DNA of 64,000 nucleotides from Alphaproteobacteria bacterium (GCA_019635875.1 JAHBYP010000003.1:1-64000); one strand, 5' to 3'; counted from the first letter of the stretch, positions 15,874 through 25,132 are shown. Program-made: numbers and translations. The notes: a model not told the origin generated them from the sequence alone.

Positions 15874-16734
15874 TTAGGCCATTGGCCGCGACGGCGCCGG
15901 CCGGCTGGCGAAATAGCGGTCGGCCGCCGCGGCAATGGCGCGCGCCAGCTTGCGCTGATGCGCCTTGTTGAGCAGCAGCCGCTCGTCGGCGCGGTTCGAC
16001 AGATAGCCCAGCTCGAGCAGGATCGCCGGCACGTCGGGCGCCGTCAGCACCGCGAAGCCGGCGTGCCGATGGCCGCGCGGCAATGTTGCGACGCCATGCC
16101 GCCTCAGCGAGTCGACCATGATGCCGGCGAAGGACCGCGACTGGTTGATAGTGCCGCGCTGGGCCATCTCGATCAGCACGCCGGCGACGGCGTCGGGCTG
16201 CCGGCGCAGGTCGACGCCGGCCAGCAGGTCGGCCTTGTTCTCCTTGGCCGCCAGCGCCGCGGCCTCGCGGTCGCTGGCGCTCTCCGACAGCGTATAGACC
16301 GTGGCGCCGCGCACCCGGCGGTCGGGATGGGCGTCGGCGTGCAGCGAGATGAACAGGTCGGCCTTGGCGGCGCGCGCCCGGCTGACCCGCTCGCGCAGGG
16401 CGACGAAGTGATCCGTGCGGCGGGTCAGGACGACGCGGTAGCGGCGGCCGGCGGTCAGCTGGCGGGCCAGTTCGAGGGCGACGGCGAGTACTACCCGCTT
16501 CTCGTGCATGCCCGAGGCGCCGGTTGTGCCGGGGTCGGCGCCGCCATGGCCGGGATCCAGCGCGATAATGCGCGGCTTCGGGCGGCTGACCCTCGGTCTC
16601 GCGGGGGGCTTGGGCGGCCTGACCTTGGACTTGGCCTTGCGTGGGTTCTTGGCCCAGGCGGGCGTCGACAGGCCGATCATGCCGGCCAGCAGCACTGCCA
16701 ACGCCGCGCGACGACGGATGGGAGTCGGGTCCAT
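15874..16734 (-). CDS. N-acetylmuramoyl-L-alanine amidase (Amidase_3)
   Basis: This 286-residue secreted zinc amidase cleaves the amide bond between MurNAc and the stem peptide, usually during cell separation. A signal peptide covers residues 1-28. A basic/Pro-rich linker (30-54) precedes the catalytic domain. Zinc ligands are visible as H63 (DPGHGG), E78 and H132 (SLHADA), and the catalytic glutamate as E241 (LLELGYLSN). It lacks the N-terminal AMIN domain found in many AmiC-type enzymes, so the targeting mechanism is unclear. The ATG at 16734 follows an AT-rich divergent region shared with rne. It lies upstream of the PBP1A gene on the same strand. Confidence 0.9.
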   Translation of the reverse strand: MDPTPIRRRAALAVLLAGMIGLSTPAWAKNPRKAKSKVRPPKPPARPRVSRPKPRIIALDPGHGGADPGTTGASGMHEKRVVLAVALELARQLTAGRRYRVVLTRRTDHFVALRERVSRARAAKADLFISLHADAHPDRRVRGATVYTLSESASDREAAALAAKENKADLLAGVDLRRQPDAVAGVLIEMAQRGTINQSRSFAGIMVDSLRRHGVATLPRGHRHAGFAVLTAPDVPAILLELGYLSNRADERLLLNKAHQRKLARAIAAAADRYFASRPAPSRPMA

Positions 16735-17202
16735 GGCTTGCTTGTAGAAAAATTACCTTTCTAAATCAATATGATATTTGTATCTCCTAATGTTACAACT
16801 CACAAGAGACGGTACCGCCTAGAGTTTGTGTTGTGGAAATGCCACGCACGGGCGTATGTTGATTCTGCGAACAGTCGTCGTCAGTCGGACGATCCTCAGG
16901 GATTGGTCGACGGCATCGGCGGTCCGGTGCCGGAACGTCCGGCCGCTCTCACGCGGCGGGCGGCGATCGATGCGATCGCGCGGTACCCCGTTTGGACCAT
17001 CGGTGTCATGGTGATGACGGCTTCAACGAAACCCGGGGCCGGCGCAGCTTTTGTCGTCTCGGGGCATCGTGAAGGTCCCTGTCCTGGCGTCTGACGCCGT
17101 TCGACAGGTCGACGACATGGTGCCTGCCGGTCCCGCTCTAGGCGACGGACGTCCGCCTGACCGTTCGCACAGGTGGCCCACGTTCCGTCGCGGAGCATGG
17201 CG
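16735..17202. other. Amidase-rne intergenic region and long rne leader
   Basis: This 468-bp divergent region holds no supported gene. Its left 90 bp are strikingly AT-rich for this genome (AAAAATTACCTTTCTAAATC and onward) and probably hold the divergent promoters. The remaining roughly 370 bp form a GC-rich leader of rne with several short inverted repeats. In other bacteria RNase E controls its own mRNA through a long structured leader, so this leader is a good candidate for similar feedback. Confidence 0.55.
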
Positions 17203-19992
17203 ATGGTCAAGCGTATGCTTGTCGACGCCACGCACCCGGAGGAAACCCGGGTCGTCGTGGTGGATGGAACCAAGCTGGAAGAATTCGATTTCGAAGCGGC
17301 ATCCCGCAAGCCCCTGAAGGGCAACATCTATCTCGCAAAGGTCGTGAGGATCGAACCGTCGCTGCAGGCGGCGTTCGTGGAATATGGCGGCAATCGCCAC
17401 GGCTTCCTGGCCTTCAACGAGATCCACCCCGACTACTACCAGATCCCGGTCGCCGACCGCGAACGGCTGCTGGCCGAACAGGCCCAGCGCGGCCAGCGCC
17501 ACGACGACGAGGAGGATGATCGCCGCTCGCGCCGCCGCCATCGCGTCGATCGCAGCGACATCGAGGACGCCGATGAGCAGCGTGCGCTGCTGGCGGGCGC
17601 CCAGCCCGTCGAAGCCGCCGAGCCTGCCGAGTCGAACCTGCCGGAGACGGCCGGCGCCGATGTCGGCATCGTCGGCGCGCCCGAGGCCACCGCGCCCCTG
17701 CCCGAGCCGGACGCCGAGCCGGCCCCTGCCCTGATCGAGGCCGCACCGGCGCCTGAACCGCACACCGAGGCGGCCTCGGTTCCCGCGCCGGAACCGACGC
17801 CCGAGCCGGAACCTGACACCGGGGCCATTGCCGCCTCCGTCGCCACCGACGCCATCTCCGGCCCGACCTTCGAGGACGACAAGCCGGCCGAAGCCGCGCC
17901 CGAAACCATCGATGGAGGCGACACGATCGAGACGGTCCAGGCCGCAGCCAACGGCGACGTCGCCGTCGATCCGGCCGAGGCGCCGCAGCCGGAGATCCCG
18001 GTCGAGACCCTGGGCGGCGACGATTACGAGCCGCGCCCGCGCCGCGCCCCGCCGCCGCGCCAGTACAAGATCCAGGAGGTCATCAAGCGCCGGCAGATCC
18101 TGCTGGTGCAGGTCGTCAAGGAAGAGCGCGGCAACAAGGGTGCGGCACTCACCACCTATCTCTCGCTCGCCGGCCGCTATGCCGTGCTGATGCCCAACGC
18201 CGGCCGCGGCGGCGGCATCTCGCGCAAGATCACCAACGCCGCCGACCGCAAGCGCATGAAGGAGATGCTGGCCGAGCTCGACGTGCCGCAGGGCATGGGC
18301 GTGATCCTGCGCACCGCCGGGCTGGAGCGGTCGAAGCCCGAGGTGCGGCGCGACTACGACTACCTGATGCGCCTGTGGGACAGCATCCGCGAGCTGACGC
18401 TGAAGTCGACGGCGCCGGCGCTGATCTACGAGGAAGGCGACATCATCAAGCGATCGATCCGCGACCTCTACAACTCCGACATCGAGGAGATCTGGGTCGA
18501 GGGCGACGACGGCTTCAACCTGGCGCAGGATTTCATGCGCCAGCTGATCCCCTCGCAGGCCGGCCGCATCAAGCTCTACGACGATTCGATTCCGCTGTTC
18601 CACCGCTACCAGGTCGAGACCGCGCTCGACGCCATGCATTCGCCCTCGGTGCAGCTCCGGACCGGCGCCTACATCGTTATCAACCCGACCGAGGCACTGG
18701 TTGCCATCGACGTCAACTCGGGCCGCGCCACCAAGGAGCGCAACATCGAGGAGACGGCGCTGCGCACTAACCTCGAGGCGGCCGAGGAGATCGCCCGCCA
18801 GGTCCGCCTGCGCGACCTCGCCGGCCTTGTCGTGATCGACTTCATCGACATGGAGGAGAGCAAGCACCAGCAGCAGGTCGAGCGCCGCCTGAAGGAAGCC
18901 ATGCGGCTCGATCGCGCGCGCATCCAGATCGGCCGCATCTCGCCCTTCGGCCTGCTCGAGCTGTCGCGCCAGCGCCTGCGGCCCAGCCTGCTGGAGAACT
19001 CCACCGAGGTCTGCCCGCATTGCGAGGGCACCGGCCGCATCCGCTCGGTCGAATCGACGGCGCTGCACGTGCTGCGCGGCATCGAGGAGGAAGGCATCCG
19101 CCGGCGCGCCGGCGAGGTCGTGGTCAGCGTGCCGACGCCGGTGGCGCTCTACATTCTCAACCACAAGCGCGCCAACATCGCCGAGGCCGAGGAGCGCTAC
19201 GGCTTCCGCGTGCTGGTCGTCGGCGACGACGAGCTGATCCCGCCGCACTATGAGATCGAGCGCACCCGCGCACGCGTCGGCGGCGATCAGCAGCAGCCGC
19301 AGGCCCGGCTGACCGCCTCGGCTGCCTACGACGAGTACGAGGACGTGCCGGAGGGCGAGGAAGCCGAGGCCGCCGTCTCCGCCGATGGTGCCGAGGGCGA
19401 CGACGACGACGCCAACCGCCGTCGCCGCCGGCGTCGCCGGCGGCGCGGCGGTCGCCGCGACGAGCAGAATGGCGAGCCGATGGCCGCCGCGCCCGACGAC
19501 GGCGAGCCCGATGGCGCGCATGCGGCGCCGCCTGCCGGCGGCGAGGAGCGCGCCGAGCCGGCCGAGGCCGGCGTCGAGGACATGGACGGACCGCGCGCCG
19601 AGGATGGCGGGCCGGAGGACGCCGACGACCACCGCCGCCGCCGGCGCGGCCGCCGTGGCGGTCGTGGCCGCCGTCGCGAGCGCGAGGAGGGCGAATCCGA
19701 GGACGCGCATGCCGGCGCTCGGCCGACAGAGCACGAGCCTGAGCCGGCGACGCCCTTCGTGCCGGTCCCGATCGAGGCGCAGCCCGACGCGCCGCCGCGG
19801 CCGATCATCGTCGAGCCGCAGGTCGAACCCGTGGCCACCGAGCAGCCAGGCAACGGCCAGATGACAACGGGCGCCGCGCCCGCGGTGCCCAGTGCCGAAC
19901 CGCCCCCGCCGCCTGCGATCCCCTCGACCTCCGTCGAGGCACCGCCGGAGAAGCCCAAGCGCGGCTGGTGGTCGCGCATGACCGGCAATTGA
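17203..19992 (+). CDS. rne: Ribonuclease E
   Basis: This essential endoribonuclease starts decay of most mRNAs and matures rRNA and tRNA; 929 residues. The N-terminal S1 region starts with MLVDATHPEETRVVV and is interrupted by a long Glu/Pro/Ala-rich insertion (about 95-275), as in other alphaproteobacterial RNase E. The catalytic aspartates are D503 (IDVNSG) and D546 (VIDFID); the Zn-link cysteines are CPHC at about 604-607. The C-terminal 230 residues are acidic and Arg-rich (RRRRRRRRRGGRR-type clusters), the disordered scaffold expected to bind RNA and degradosome partners. In-frame starts exist at 17173 and 17197; 17203 is chosen for its CGGAG site seven bases upstream. Confidence 0.93.
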   Translation: MVKRMLVDATHPEETRVVVVDGTKLEEFDFEAASRKPLKGNIYLAKVVRIEPSLQAAFVEYGGNRHGFLAFNEIHPDYYQIPVADRERLLAEQAQRGQRHDDEEDDRRSRRRHRVDRSDIEDADEQRALLAGAQPVEAAEPAESNLPETAGADVGIVGAPEATAPLPEPDAEPAPALIEAAPAPEPHTEAASVPAPEPTPEPEPDTGAIAASVATDAISGPTFEDDKPAEAAPETIDGGDTIETVQAAANGDVAVDPAEAPQPEIPVETLGGDDYEPRPRRAPPPRQYKIQEVIKRRQILLVQVVKEERGNKGAALTTYLSLAGRYAVLMPNAGRGGGISRKITNAADRKRMKEMLAELDVPQGMGVILRTAGLERSKPEVRRDYDYLMRLWDSIRELTLKSTAPALIYEEGDIIKRSIRDLYNSDIEEIWVEGDDGFNLAQDFMRQLIPSQAGRIKLYDDSIPLFHRYQVETALDAMHSPSVQLRTGAYIVINPTEALVAIDVNSGRATKERNIEETALRTNLEAAEEIARQVRLRDLAGLVVIDFIDMEESKHQQQVERRLKEAMRLDRARIQIGRISPFGLLELSRQRLRPSLLENSTEVCPHCEGTGRIRSVESTALHVLRGIEEEGIRRRAGEVVVSVPTPVALYILNHKRANIAEAEERYGFRVLVVGDDELIPPHYEIERTRARVGGDQQQPQARLTASAAYDEYEDVPEGEEAEAAVSADGAEGDDDDANRRRRRRRRRRGGRRDEQNGEPMAAAPDDGEPDGAHAAPPAGGEERAEPAEAGVEDMDGPRAEDGGPEDADDHRRRRRGRRGGRGRRREREEGESEDAHAGARPTEHEPEPATPFVPVPIEAQPDAPPRPIIVEPQVEPVATEQPGNGQMTTGAAPAVPSAEPPPPPAIPSTSVEAPPEKPKRGWWSRMTGN

Positions 19993-20030
19993 AGCGGTAG
20001 CGACGGTGACCCGGTAGCGACGAATCTCTC

Positions 20031-20050
20031 TGGGACCGCCGGCGGTCCCA
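20031..20050. terminator. Perfect palindrome after rne
   Basis: TGGGACCGCCGGCGGTCCCA is a perfect 20-base palindrome 38 bases after the rne stop. It lies between convergent rne and the acyl-CoA dehydrogenase-like gene, so it probably ends transcription in both directions. The same half-site (CTGGGACCGCCGG) occurs in the leader of the DUF454 gene near 11410. A half copy of the family B repeat follows at 20061-20090. Confidence 0.55.
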
Positions 20051-20094
20051 GGAAGAGGGCTTGGATCCCTCGCTGCGCTCGGAACGACAGATTC

Positions 20095-21285
20095 CTATGC
20101 GAAGTTCAGGTCGGGCTCCCCGCCCATCAGGAAATTGCCGACATTCTCGAGATGCGACAGCCGGCCCTGCAGCTGCTGCGTCACGGTGTTGATGTCGCGA
20201 AAGCGGCGCTCGTAGGGATTGTCGTGGAAGATCGCGGTGGCGCCCGCGGCGTGATAGACGAAGTGCGAGACCTCGCGCGCCATTTGGATCGCGTGCGTCG
20301 TCGCCATGCGCAGCTGCATGCGCTGCGGGATGGTGAAGGTGCCGGTCTTCTGCACCTCGGCCCACACCTCGCGTACGCTCTGCAGCAGGAGCGCACGGGC
20401 CGACTGCAGCCTGGCCTCTGACTGGCCGACGCCAAGCTGCACGACGTTGTTGTCGCGGATCGCGCTCTTGATGCCGCGCGGATACTTGTCGCGTGCGAAG
20501 GTCATGAAGGTGTCGAGCATCGGCCGCGCCGTGCCCAGCGCCACGCCGGCGAAGCCGATGGCGTAGAGGTAGAGCGCCGACATGCGGTACAGCGGCCCGT
20601 TCTCGCGCCGCTCGCGCGTGTGGTCGCGGGTGATCGAGTGATCGGTGCGCACGTAGTGGTCGTCGAGCGCGAACTGGTCGCTCGCCGTGCCGCGCAGGCC
20701 GATCACGTTCCAGATGTCGGTCCACTGCACCTGTTCGGTCGGAACGAGAAAGACGCGCATGATCTGGCGTCCCAGCGCATCGCGGATCGGCGTGCCGTCG
20801 GCGGCGAATAGCGGGCAGTCCGCGCCCAGCCAGGTCGCGTGTCGCCCACCCGAGGCGAAGGCCCACGAGCCGGTGACACGATAGCCATCGTTGCCGTCGG
20901 CCACCGCCTTGACCTTCGGGCCCGGACCCCAGGCCAGCACCGAGTTCGACGCACCGAAGATCTTCTGTGCCACGTCGGGCTCGAGATAGGCCGCCGACAT
21001 CGCGCAGCCGCCGGCCTGGCACAGGCACCAGCCGGTGCTGGCATCAGCGCTGGCGATGCGTTCGACGACACGGAAGAAGGTCTCGGGATCGACCTCCTCG
21101 CCATCGACCGATCGCGGCAGCAGCATGCGGAACAGCCGCGCGCCGTGCATCGCGGCCAGTACGTCGGGAACGATGCGCCGCTCGGCCTCGATGCGCGCCC
21201 CCGCCGCCTCGATCGTCGGCGCCAGCGCCTCGGCCTTGTCGATGATCTCGGTGCGCAGGCGCCCGACGCTGGCGTGCATGTCCAT
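20095..21285 (-). CDS. Acyl-CoA dehydrogenase-fold flavoprotein (HsaA/HpaB-like hydroxylase type)
   Basis: This 396-residue protein has the acyl-CoA dehydrogenase fold but resembles the two-component flavin monooxygenase branch (HsaA and related group D hydroxylases) and the DszC-like proteins rather than classical dehydrogenases. An N-terminal helical domain contains FRMLLPRSVDGEEVDPETFF, a middle beta domain has GSWAFASGGRHATW, and the C-terminal four-helix part is of the type 2 form. It would use reduced flavin from a separate reductase, none of which is adjacent. It is 100 bp downstream of another acyl-CoA dehydrogenase gene on the same strand, separated by a degenerate family B repeat. 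Substrate not predictable. Confidence 0.75.
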   Translation of the reverse strand: MDMHASVGRLRTEIIDKAEALAPTIEAAGARIEAERRIVPDVLAAMHGARLFRMLLPRSVDGEEVDPETFFRVVERIASADASTGWCLCQAGGCAMSAAYLEPDVAQKIFGASNSVLAWGPGPKVKAVADGNDGYRVTGSWAFASGGRHATWLGADCPLFAADGTPIRDALGRQIMRVFLVPTEQVQWTDIWNVIGLRGTASDQFALDDHYVRTDHSITRDHTRERRENGPLYRMSALYLYAIGFAGVALGTARPMLDTFMTFARDKYPRGIKSAIRDNNVVQLGVGQSEARLQSARALLLQSVREVWAEVQKTGTFTIPQRMQLRMATTHAIQMAREVSHFVYHAAGATAIFHDNPYERRFRDINTVTQQLQGRLSHLENVGNFLMGGEPDLNFA

Positions 21286-21308
21286 GGCAGTCTCCCTAGA
21301 GTCGCCCC

Positions 21309-21375
21309 GTCATTGCGAGCACGGCAAGGAAGCCCGGCATCTTCCCTGGATTCCCCGCTGCGCTCGGAACGACAG
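21309..21375. repeat. Degenerate family B hairpin repeat
   Basis: The left arm (CGTCATTGCGAGC...AAGGAAGC) is degenerate and the right arm (CCCGCTGCGCTCGGAACGACAG) is better preserved. The copy lies between two same-strand acyl-CoA dehydrogenase genes, where it could attenuate read-through or protect the upstream mRNA end. Confidence 0.6.
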
Positions 21376-21385
21376 CATGTTCCAC

Positions 21386-22435
21386 CTAGGCGGCCACCTT
21401 GCTCGAGGTCAGCGACGGCCACATGGCATCCGGCCCCGCCTCACACATCGCGCGACCGAGCTTGGCACCCCAGAACGACTCGCTGCCGTAGTCGCGGCGC
21501 CACACCCAGAGGCGGCGCGTGTAGTGGTGCAGGATGTGCTCGTAGGTAAAGCCCATCGCGCCCATCGACTGGTGCGCGATGGCGCAGATCTTGTGCGCGG
21601 CGTCGCTGGCCTGGGTCTTGGCCGCCCAGATCGCGAAGCTGCCATCGCCCTCCTCCGCATCGCGCGCCGCGGTGCGCGCCGCCGCCGCGACCGCCGCGAC
21701 ATAGGTCGAGAGCTCGGCCAGCATGTGCTGGATCGCCTGGAAGGTGCTGATCGAGCGGCCGAACTGCGTACGCTCCTTGGCATATTGCGTGGTGATCGCC
21801 AGGATGCGGTCGGCCGCACCACTCATCTGGCTGGTGCGCGCCAGCGCCGCCAGCTCCAGGGCGCATTCCGGCGTGATCTTCGAGGACGCCGATGCGCTCG
21901 CCGCGGCATTGTCGAAGGTCACATCGTCATAGGGCTCGCCAGTTTGCCCCTGCCTGGCGTCGATCTTCACCGCCGCCTTCGCGACAATCGCCACTTCGCC
22001 GGACGAGACGACGATGATGTTGTCGCACACCGAGGCAAACGCGACGCGCCTGGCCTTGCCTGAGACCTTGCCGCCCGCGATGCGGATCGGCGCGCTCGAC
22101 TCCGAGATCACCAGCGCCAGCGGCCCTGGCGGCGGCGTCAGCCCCGCCTCGCCGGCGATCATCGCGCCCAGGCCGGTCTCGGCGAGGGGCAGCGGCACGG
22201 CGTTGCGGCCGGCCTCGCGCAGCACCGCCATCAGGTCGCCGATATTGCCGCCGGCGCCGCCGGCGCTCTCCGGCACCGCCGCCCAGGGCAGGCCGGCTTC
22301 CTCGACCTGCCTCCACAGATCGGCCGGCCAGGTGCCTTTCTCGAAAGCGTTGATGATCTCGCGCGTCGCCTGCTCGCTGAACAGCCGCGACGCCATCTCC
22401 ACGAACATGTCGCGGGTTTCGTTGTCCGATGCCAT
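21386..22435 (-). CDS. Acyl-CoA dehydrogenase, short form (probable partner subunit)
   Basis: This 349-residue acyl-CoA dehydrogenase family protein is at the short end of the family and resembles the smaller chain of heteromeric enzymes such as the FadE28/FadE29 type acting on steroid or branched side chains. It has LRDRP-free N-terminal helices (WRQVEEAGLPWAAVPE), a middle beta domain and the C-terminal QFGRSISTFQAIQHMLAEL and QSMGAMGFTYEHILHHYTRR segments. In such pairs only one chain holds the catalytic base, which this sequence does not show clearly. The neighbouring gene at 22595 encodes the longer form, so the two may form an alpha2beta2 enzyme. Confidence 0.82.
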   Translation of the reverse strand: MASDNETRDMFVEMASRLFSEQATREIINAFEKGTWPADLWRQVEEAGLPWAAVPESAGGAGGNIGDLMAVLREAGRNAVPLPLAETGLGAMIAGEAGLTPPPGPLALVISESSAPIRIAGGKVSGKARRVAFASVCDNIIVVSSGEVAIVAKAAVKIDARQGQTGEPYDDVTFDNAAASASASSKITPECALELAALARTSQMSGAADRILAITTQYAKERTQFGRSISTFQAIQHMLAELSTYVAAVAAAARTAARDAEEGDGSFAIWAAKTQASDAAHKICAIAHQSMGAMGFTYEHILHHYTRRLWVWRRDYGSESFWGAKLGRAMCEAGPDAMWPSLTSSKVAA

Positions 22436-22465
22436 CTGTCGTCGTTCCTTACCCTTTTACGTCTA

Positions 22466-22587
22466 CCTTCCCCCGGAGGGGGAAGGTGGCGCGGAGCGCC
22501 GGATGGGGGATGTCGAAGCCGGACTCATGCGTTCGTCTTCGACATCCCCCTTCCGCCCTTCGGGCACCTTCCCCCTCCGGGGGAAGG
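22466..22587. repeat. Hairpin repeat, family A copy 5
   Basis: This full compound hairpin lies between the two same-strand acyl-CoA dehydrogenase genes. Its position inside a likely transcription unit means it would be transcribed, unlike the copies in convergent gaps. Confidence 0.85.
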
Positions 22588-22594
22588 CAAGGTT

Positions 22595-23761
22595 TCATCG
22601 CAGACCCAGCCCGCGCGCGATGATGCCGCGCAGGATCTGCGTCGTGCCGCCCTGGATCGAGTAGGCCGGCGCTGCAAGCGTCGCCATCTGGCAGACGTCG
22701 AGGAATTCCTCGATGTCGTTCTCGTCGGCGGCGTCGGATTCGCCCAGCACGCGCGCGATCTCCGGCAGGTCCTGCTGGAAATGCGTGCCGAGATCCTTGG
22801 TCACCGCCGCCTCGACCGCCGGCGACTTGCCGGCCTGCAGCATTCCGGCGACCGACAGCGACATCTGGCGCAGGCTCCAGACGCGGGCGGCGAGCTTGCC
22901 GATGACCTCCTGCGCATGGTGGCCGGGCTGACGCCCGACGATGCGGATCAGCTCCTTCAGCACATGGATGTTGGTCAGGATGCGCTCAGGCCCGCTGCGC
23001 TCGTAGGCGAGCTCGCCGGTGACCTGCAGCCAGCCATCGCCCTCCTCGCCCAGCATCATCGAATCGGGCACGAAGCAGTCGCGGAACACCACCTCGTTCC
23101 AGTCGTGCTTGCCGTTGAGGTTGATGATCGGCCGGATGGTGATGCCCGGCGATTTAAGGTCGATCACCAGCTGGCTCAGGCCGCGATGGCGATCCTCGCG
23201 CTGGCCGCTGGTGCGCAAGAGCGTGATCGCGTAGTGCGAGCGATGCGCGCCGCTGGTCCAGATCTTGGTGCCGTTGACTCGCCAGCCGCCTTCGACCCTG
23301 TCGGCGCGGGTGCGCACCGAGGCGAGGTCGGAGCCGGAATCCGGCTCGCTCATGCCGATCGAGAAGAAGCACTCCCCCTTGACGATACGCGGCAGGATCG
23401 CGTCCTTCATCTCTTCGCTGCCGTAGCGCAGGATGTTGGGACCGCTCTGGCGGTCGGCGACCCAGTGCGAGCCGGCCGGCGCGCCATTGGCCAGCAGCTC
23501 CTCGGTGATCACGTAGCGGTGCAGGAAGCTTTTCTCGGCGCCGCCATACTTCTTCGGCCAGGTAATGCCGATCCAGCCCTTCGCGCCCATCGCCTTGCTG
23601 AATTCCGGCGAGCGGCTGTTCCAGCTCTTGAAGCGTTCGCCCGCGCTCAAGGTCGGCAGGATGCCCTTGAGGAAAGCCCGCACCTCCGTCCGCAATTCCT
23701 CGGCGTCCGGCGGCAGGCGGAACGGCGGGAAATCGAGGGTCGGCATCGTCATATCAGGCAT
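22595..23761 (-). CDS. Acyl-CoA dehydrogenase
   Basis: This 388-residue flavoprotein introduces a double bond at C2-C3 of an acyl-CoA. Family segments are clear: GWIGITWPKKYGG near 70-85, MSEPDSGSDLASVRTRA near 140, WRVNGTKIWTSGAH near 160, and LAYERSGPERIL near 250. The C-terminal ILRGIIARGLGLR closes the last helix. It resembles the FadE17/FadE29-type group acting on bulky substrates. It is the first gene of a run of three dehydrogenase-fold genes on this strand, and an enoyl-CoA hydratase gene diverges 107 bp upstream, supporting a shared beta-oxidation-like route. Confidence 0.88.
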   Translation of the reverse strand: MPDMTMPTLDFPPFRLPPDAEELRTEVRAFLKGILPTLSAGERFKSWNSRSPEFSKAMGAKGWIGITWPKKYGGAEKSFLHRYVITEELLANGAPAGSHWVADRQSGPNILRYGSEEMKDAILPRIVKGECFFSIGMSEPDSGSDLASVRTRADRVEGGWRVNGTKIWTSGAHRSHYAITLLRTSGQREDRHRGLSQLVIDLKSPGITIRPIINLNGKHDWNEVVFRDCFVPDSMMLGEEGDGWLQVTGELAYERSGPERILTNIHVLKELIRIVGRQPGHHAQEVIGKLAARVWSLRQMSLSVAGMLQAGKSPAVEAAVTKDLGTHFQQDLPEIARVLGESDAADENDIEEFLDVCQMATLAAPAYSIQGGTTQILRGIIARGLGLR

Positions 23762-23868
23762 CCTCCCGACTTCATGATGGACTCAGGCGTTGGATTGAGG
23801 GCGTTGTTCCGATAATCCTAGACGCCGACCGCTATAAGTAAACGCGGATTCACGTCGGGAGGAATGCG

Positions 23869-24669
23869 GTGGCGGACAGGCTGCTCTACGAGAAGAAGGA
23901 CAACATCGTCACGCTGACGCTGAACGATCCCGATGTTCGCAATGCGATCTCCGACGAGGAGATGATCAGCGCGATCGTCGAGGCCCTGCACCGCATCAAC
24001 GAGGACTACGACGTGCGTTGCGCCATCCTGACCGGCGCCGGCACGGCCTTCAGCTCGGGTGGCAACGTCAAGAACATGCAGCGCCACCAAGGCATGTTCT
24101 CGGGCGGCGTCTACAATGTGCGCGTCGGCTATCAGCGCGGCATCCAGCGCATCCCGACGGCGATGTACGAGCTGGAGGTGCCGATCATCGCCGCTGTCAA
24201 CGGGCATGCCATCGGCGCCGGCTGCGATCTGGCCTGCATGTGCGATATCCGCATCGCGGCTCGCAGCGCGCGCTTCGCCGAGAGCTTCGTCAAGCTCGGC
24301 ATCATCCCCGGCGATGGCGGCGCCTGGTTCCTGCCGCGCGCCGTGGGCATGTCGAACGCCATGCTGATGGCCTTCACGGGCGAGCAGTTCACCGGCGAGC
24401 AGGCCTACGAGATGGGGCTCGCCTCGAAGGTTGTCGACGACGACAAGCTGATGGACGAGGCGATGGCGTTGGCCAGACGCATCGCCGTCAATCCCGCCTA
24501 TGGCCTGCGCATGGCCAAGCGCCTGCTGCGCGAGGGCGAGCGCACCGGGCTGCACACGCTGCTCGACATGTCGGCCTCGATGCAGGCCATCGCGCATCAG
24601 AGCGAGGACCACAAGGAGGCGGTCGACGCCTTCGTCGAGAAGCGCAAGCCCGTGTTCAGGAACAAGTAG
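23869..24669 (+). CDS. Enoyl-CoA hydratase/isomerase family protein
   Basis: This 266-residue crotonase-superfamily protein most likely hydrates the enoyl-CoA made by the adjacent dehydrogenases. Conserved parts are the oxyanion-hole segments AFSSGGNVKNM (about 60-70) and GHAIGAGCDLACMCDIRIA (about 109-127), and SFVKLGIIPGDGGAWFLPR, where one glutamate of the usual pair is replaced by G-D-G. The start is a GTG, chosen because GGGAGGA lies five bases upstream; an ATG at 23864 is out of frame. It is followed at seven bases by an NTF2-like gene, probably as an operon. Confidence 0.88.
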   Translation: MADRLLYEKKDNIVTLTLNDPDVRNAISDEEMISAIVEALHRINEDYDVRCAILTGAGTAFSSGGNVKNMQRHQGMFSGGVYNVRVGYQRGIQRIPTAMYELEVPIIAAVNGHAIGAGCDLACMCDIRIAARSARFAESFVKLGIIPGDGGAWFLPRAVGMSNAMLMAFTGEQFTGEQAYEMGLASKVVDDDKLMDEAMALARRIAVNPAYGLRMAKRLLREGERTGLHTLLDMSASMQAIAHQSEDHKEAVDAFVEKRKPVFRNK

Positions 24670-24676
24670 GGCGACG

Positions 24677-25129
24677 ATGGCGCGCGGCCGCATCCCGCCC
24701 TTCGTGCCGGGCATCGAGGAAGATGACCACGAGGCGATCCTCGCCGCCAACCGCGCCTTCTATGCCGCCTTCAGCCGCCGTGACTTCGAGGCCCTGGCCG
24801 GGATGTGGGCGACCACGGCGCCGGTGGCCTGCGTGCATCCCGGCCAGCCGGCCCTGCTCGATCGCGAAAGCGTTCTGCGGTCCTGGCGGGCGATCCTGCG
24901 CAATCCCAACGCGCCCAAGGCCGGCGTCTCCGACGAGTTCGTCATCGTGCGCCATGGCCTGGCCATCGTGATCTGCCGCGAGATCCTGCCGGCCGGCCAG
25001 CTTATCGCCACGAATGGCTTCGTCCGCGAGGGCGAAGTCTGGAAGATGGTGCATCATCACGCGGCACCGGCGCCGCCGGCGCAGACGTCGCCACCAGCCG
25101 AGCGGCGCGACCGCCGCCAGCTGCATTGA
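24677..25129 (+). CDS. SnoaL/NTF2-like fold protein
   Basis: This 150-residue protein has the SnoaL_3-type NTF2-like fold, a cone-shaped pocket used by small isomerases and binding proteins. Typical features are ILAANRAFYAAFSRRDFEALAGMWA at the N-terminus (split helices), CVHPGQPALLDRESVLRSW in the middle, and the closing strand EVWKMVHHHAAP. The start at 24677 lies seven bases after the hydratase stop, so the genes are probably co-transcribed. Whether it acts in the same acyl-CoA pathway is unknown; many homologues carry no assigned function. Confidence 0.72.
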   Translation: MARGRIPPFVPGIEEDDHEAILAANRAFYAAFSRRDFEALAGMWATTAPVACVHPGQPALLDRESVLRSWRAILRNPNAPKAGVSDEFVIVRHGLAIVICREILPAGQLIATNGFVREGEVWKMVHHHAAPAPPAQTSPPAERRDRRQLH

Positions 25130-25132
25130 GGC

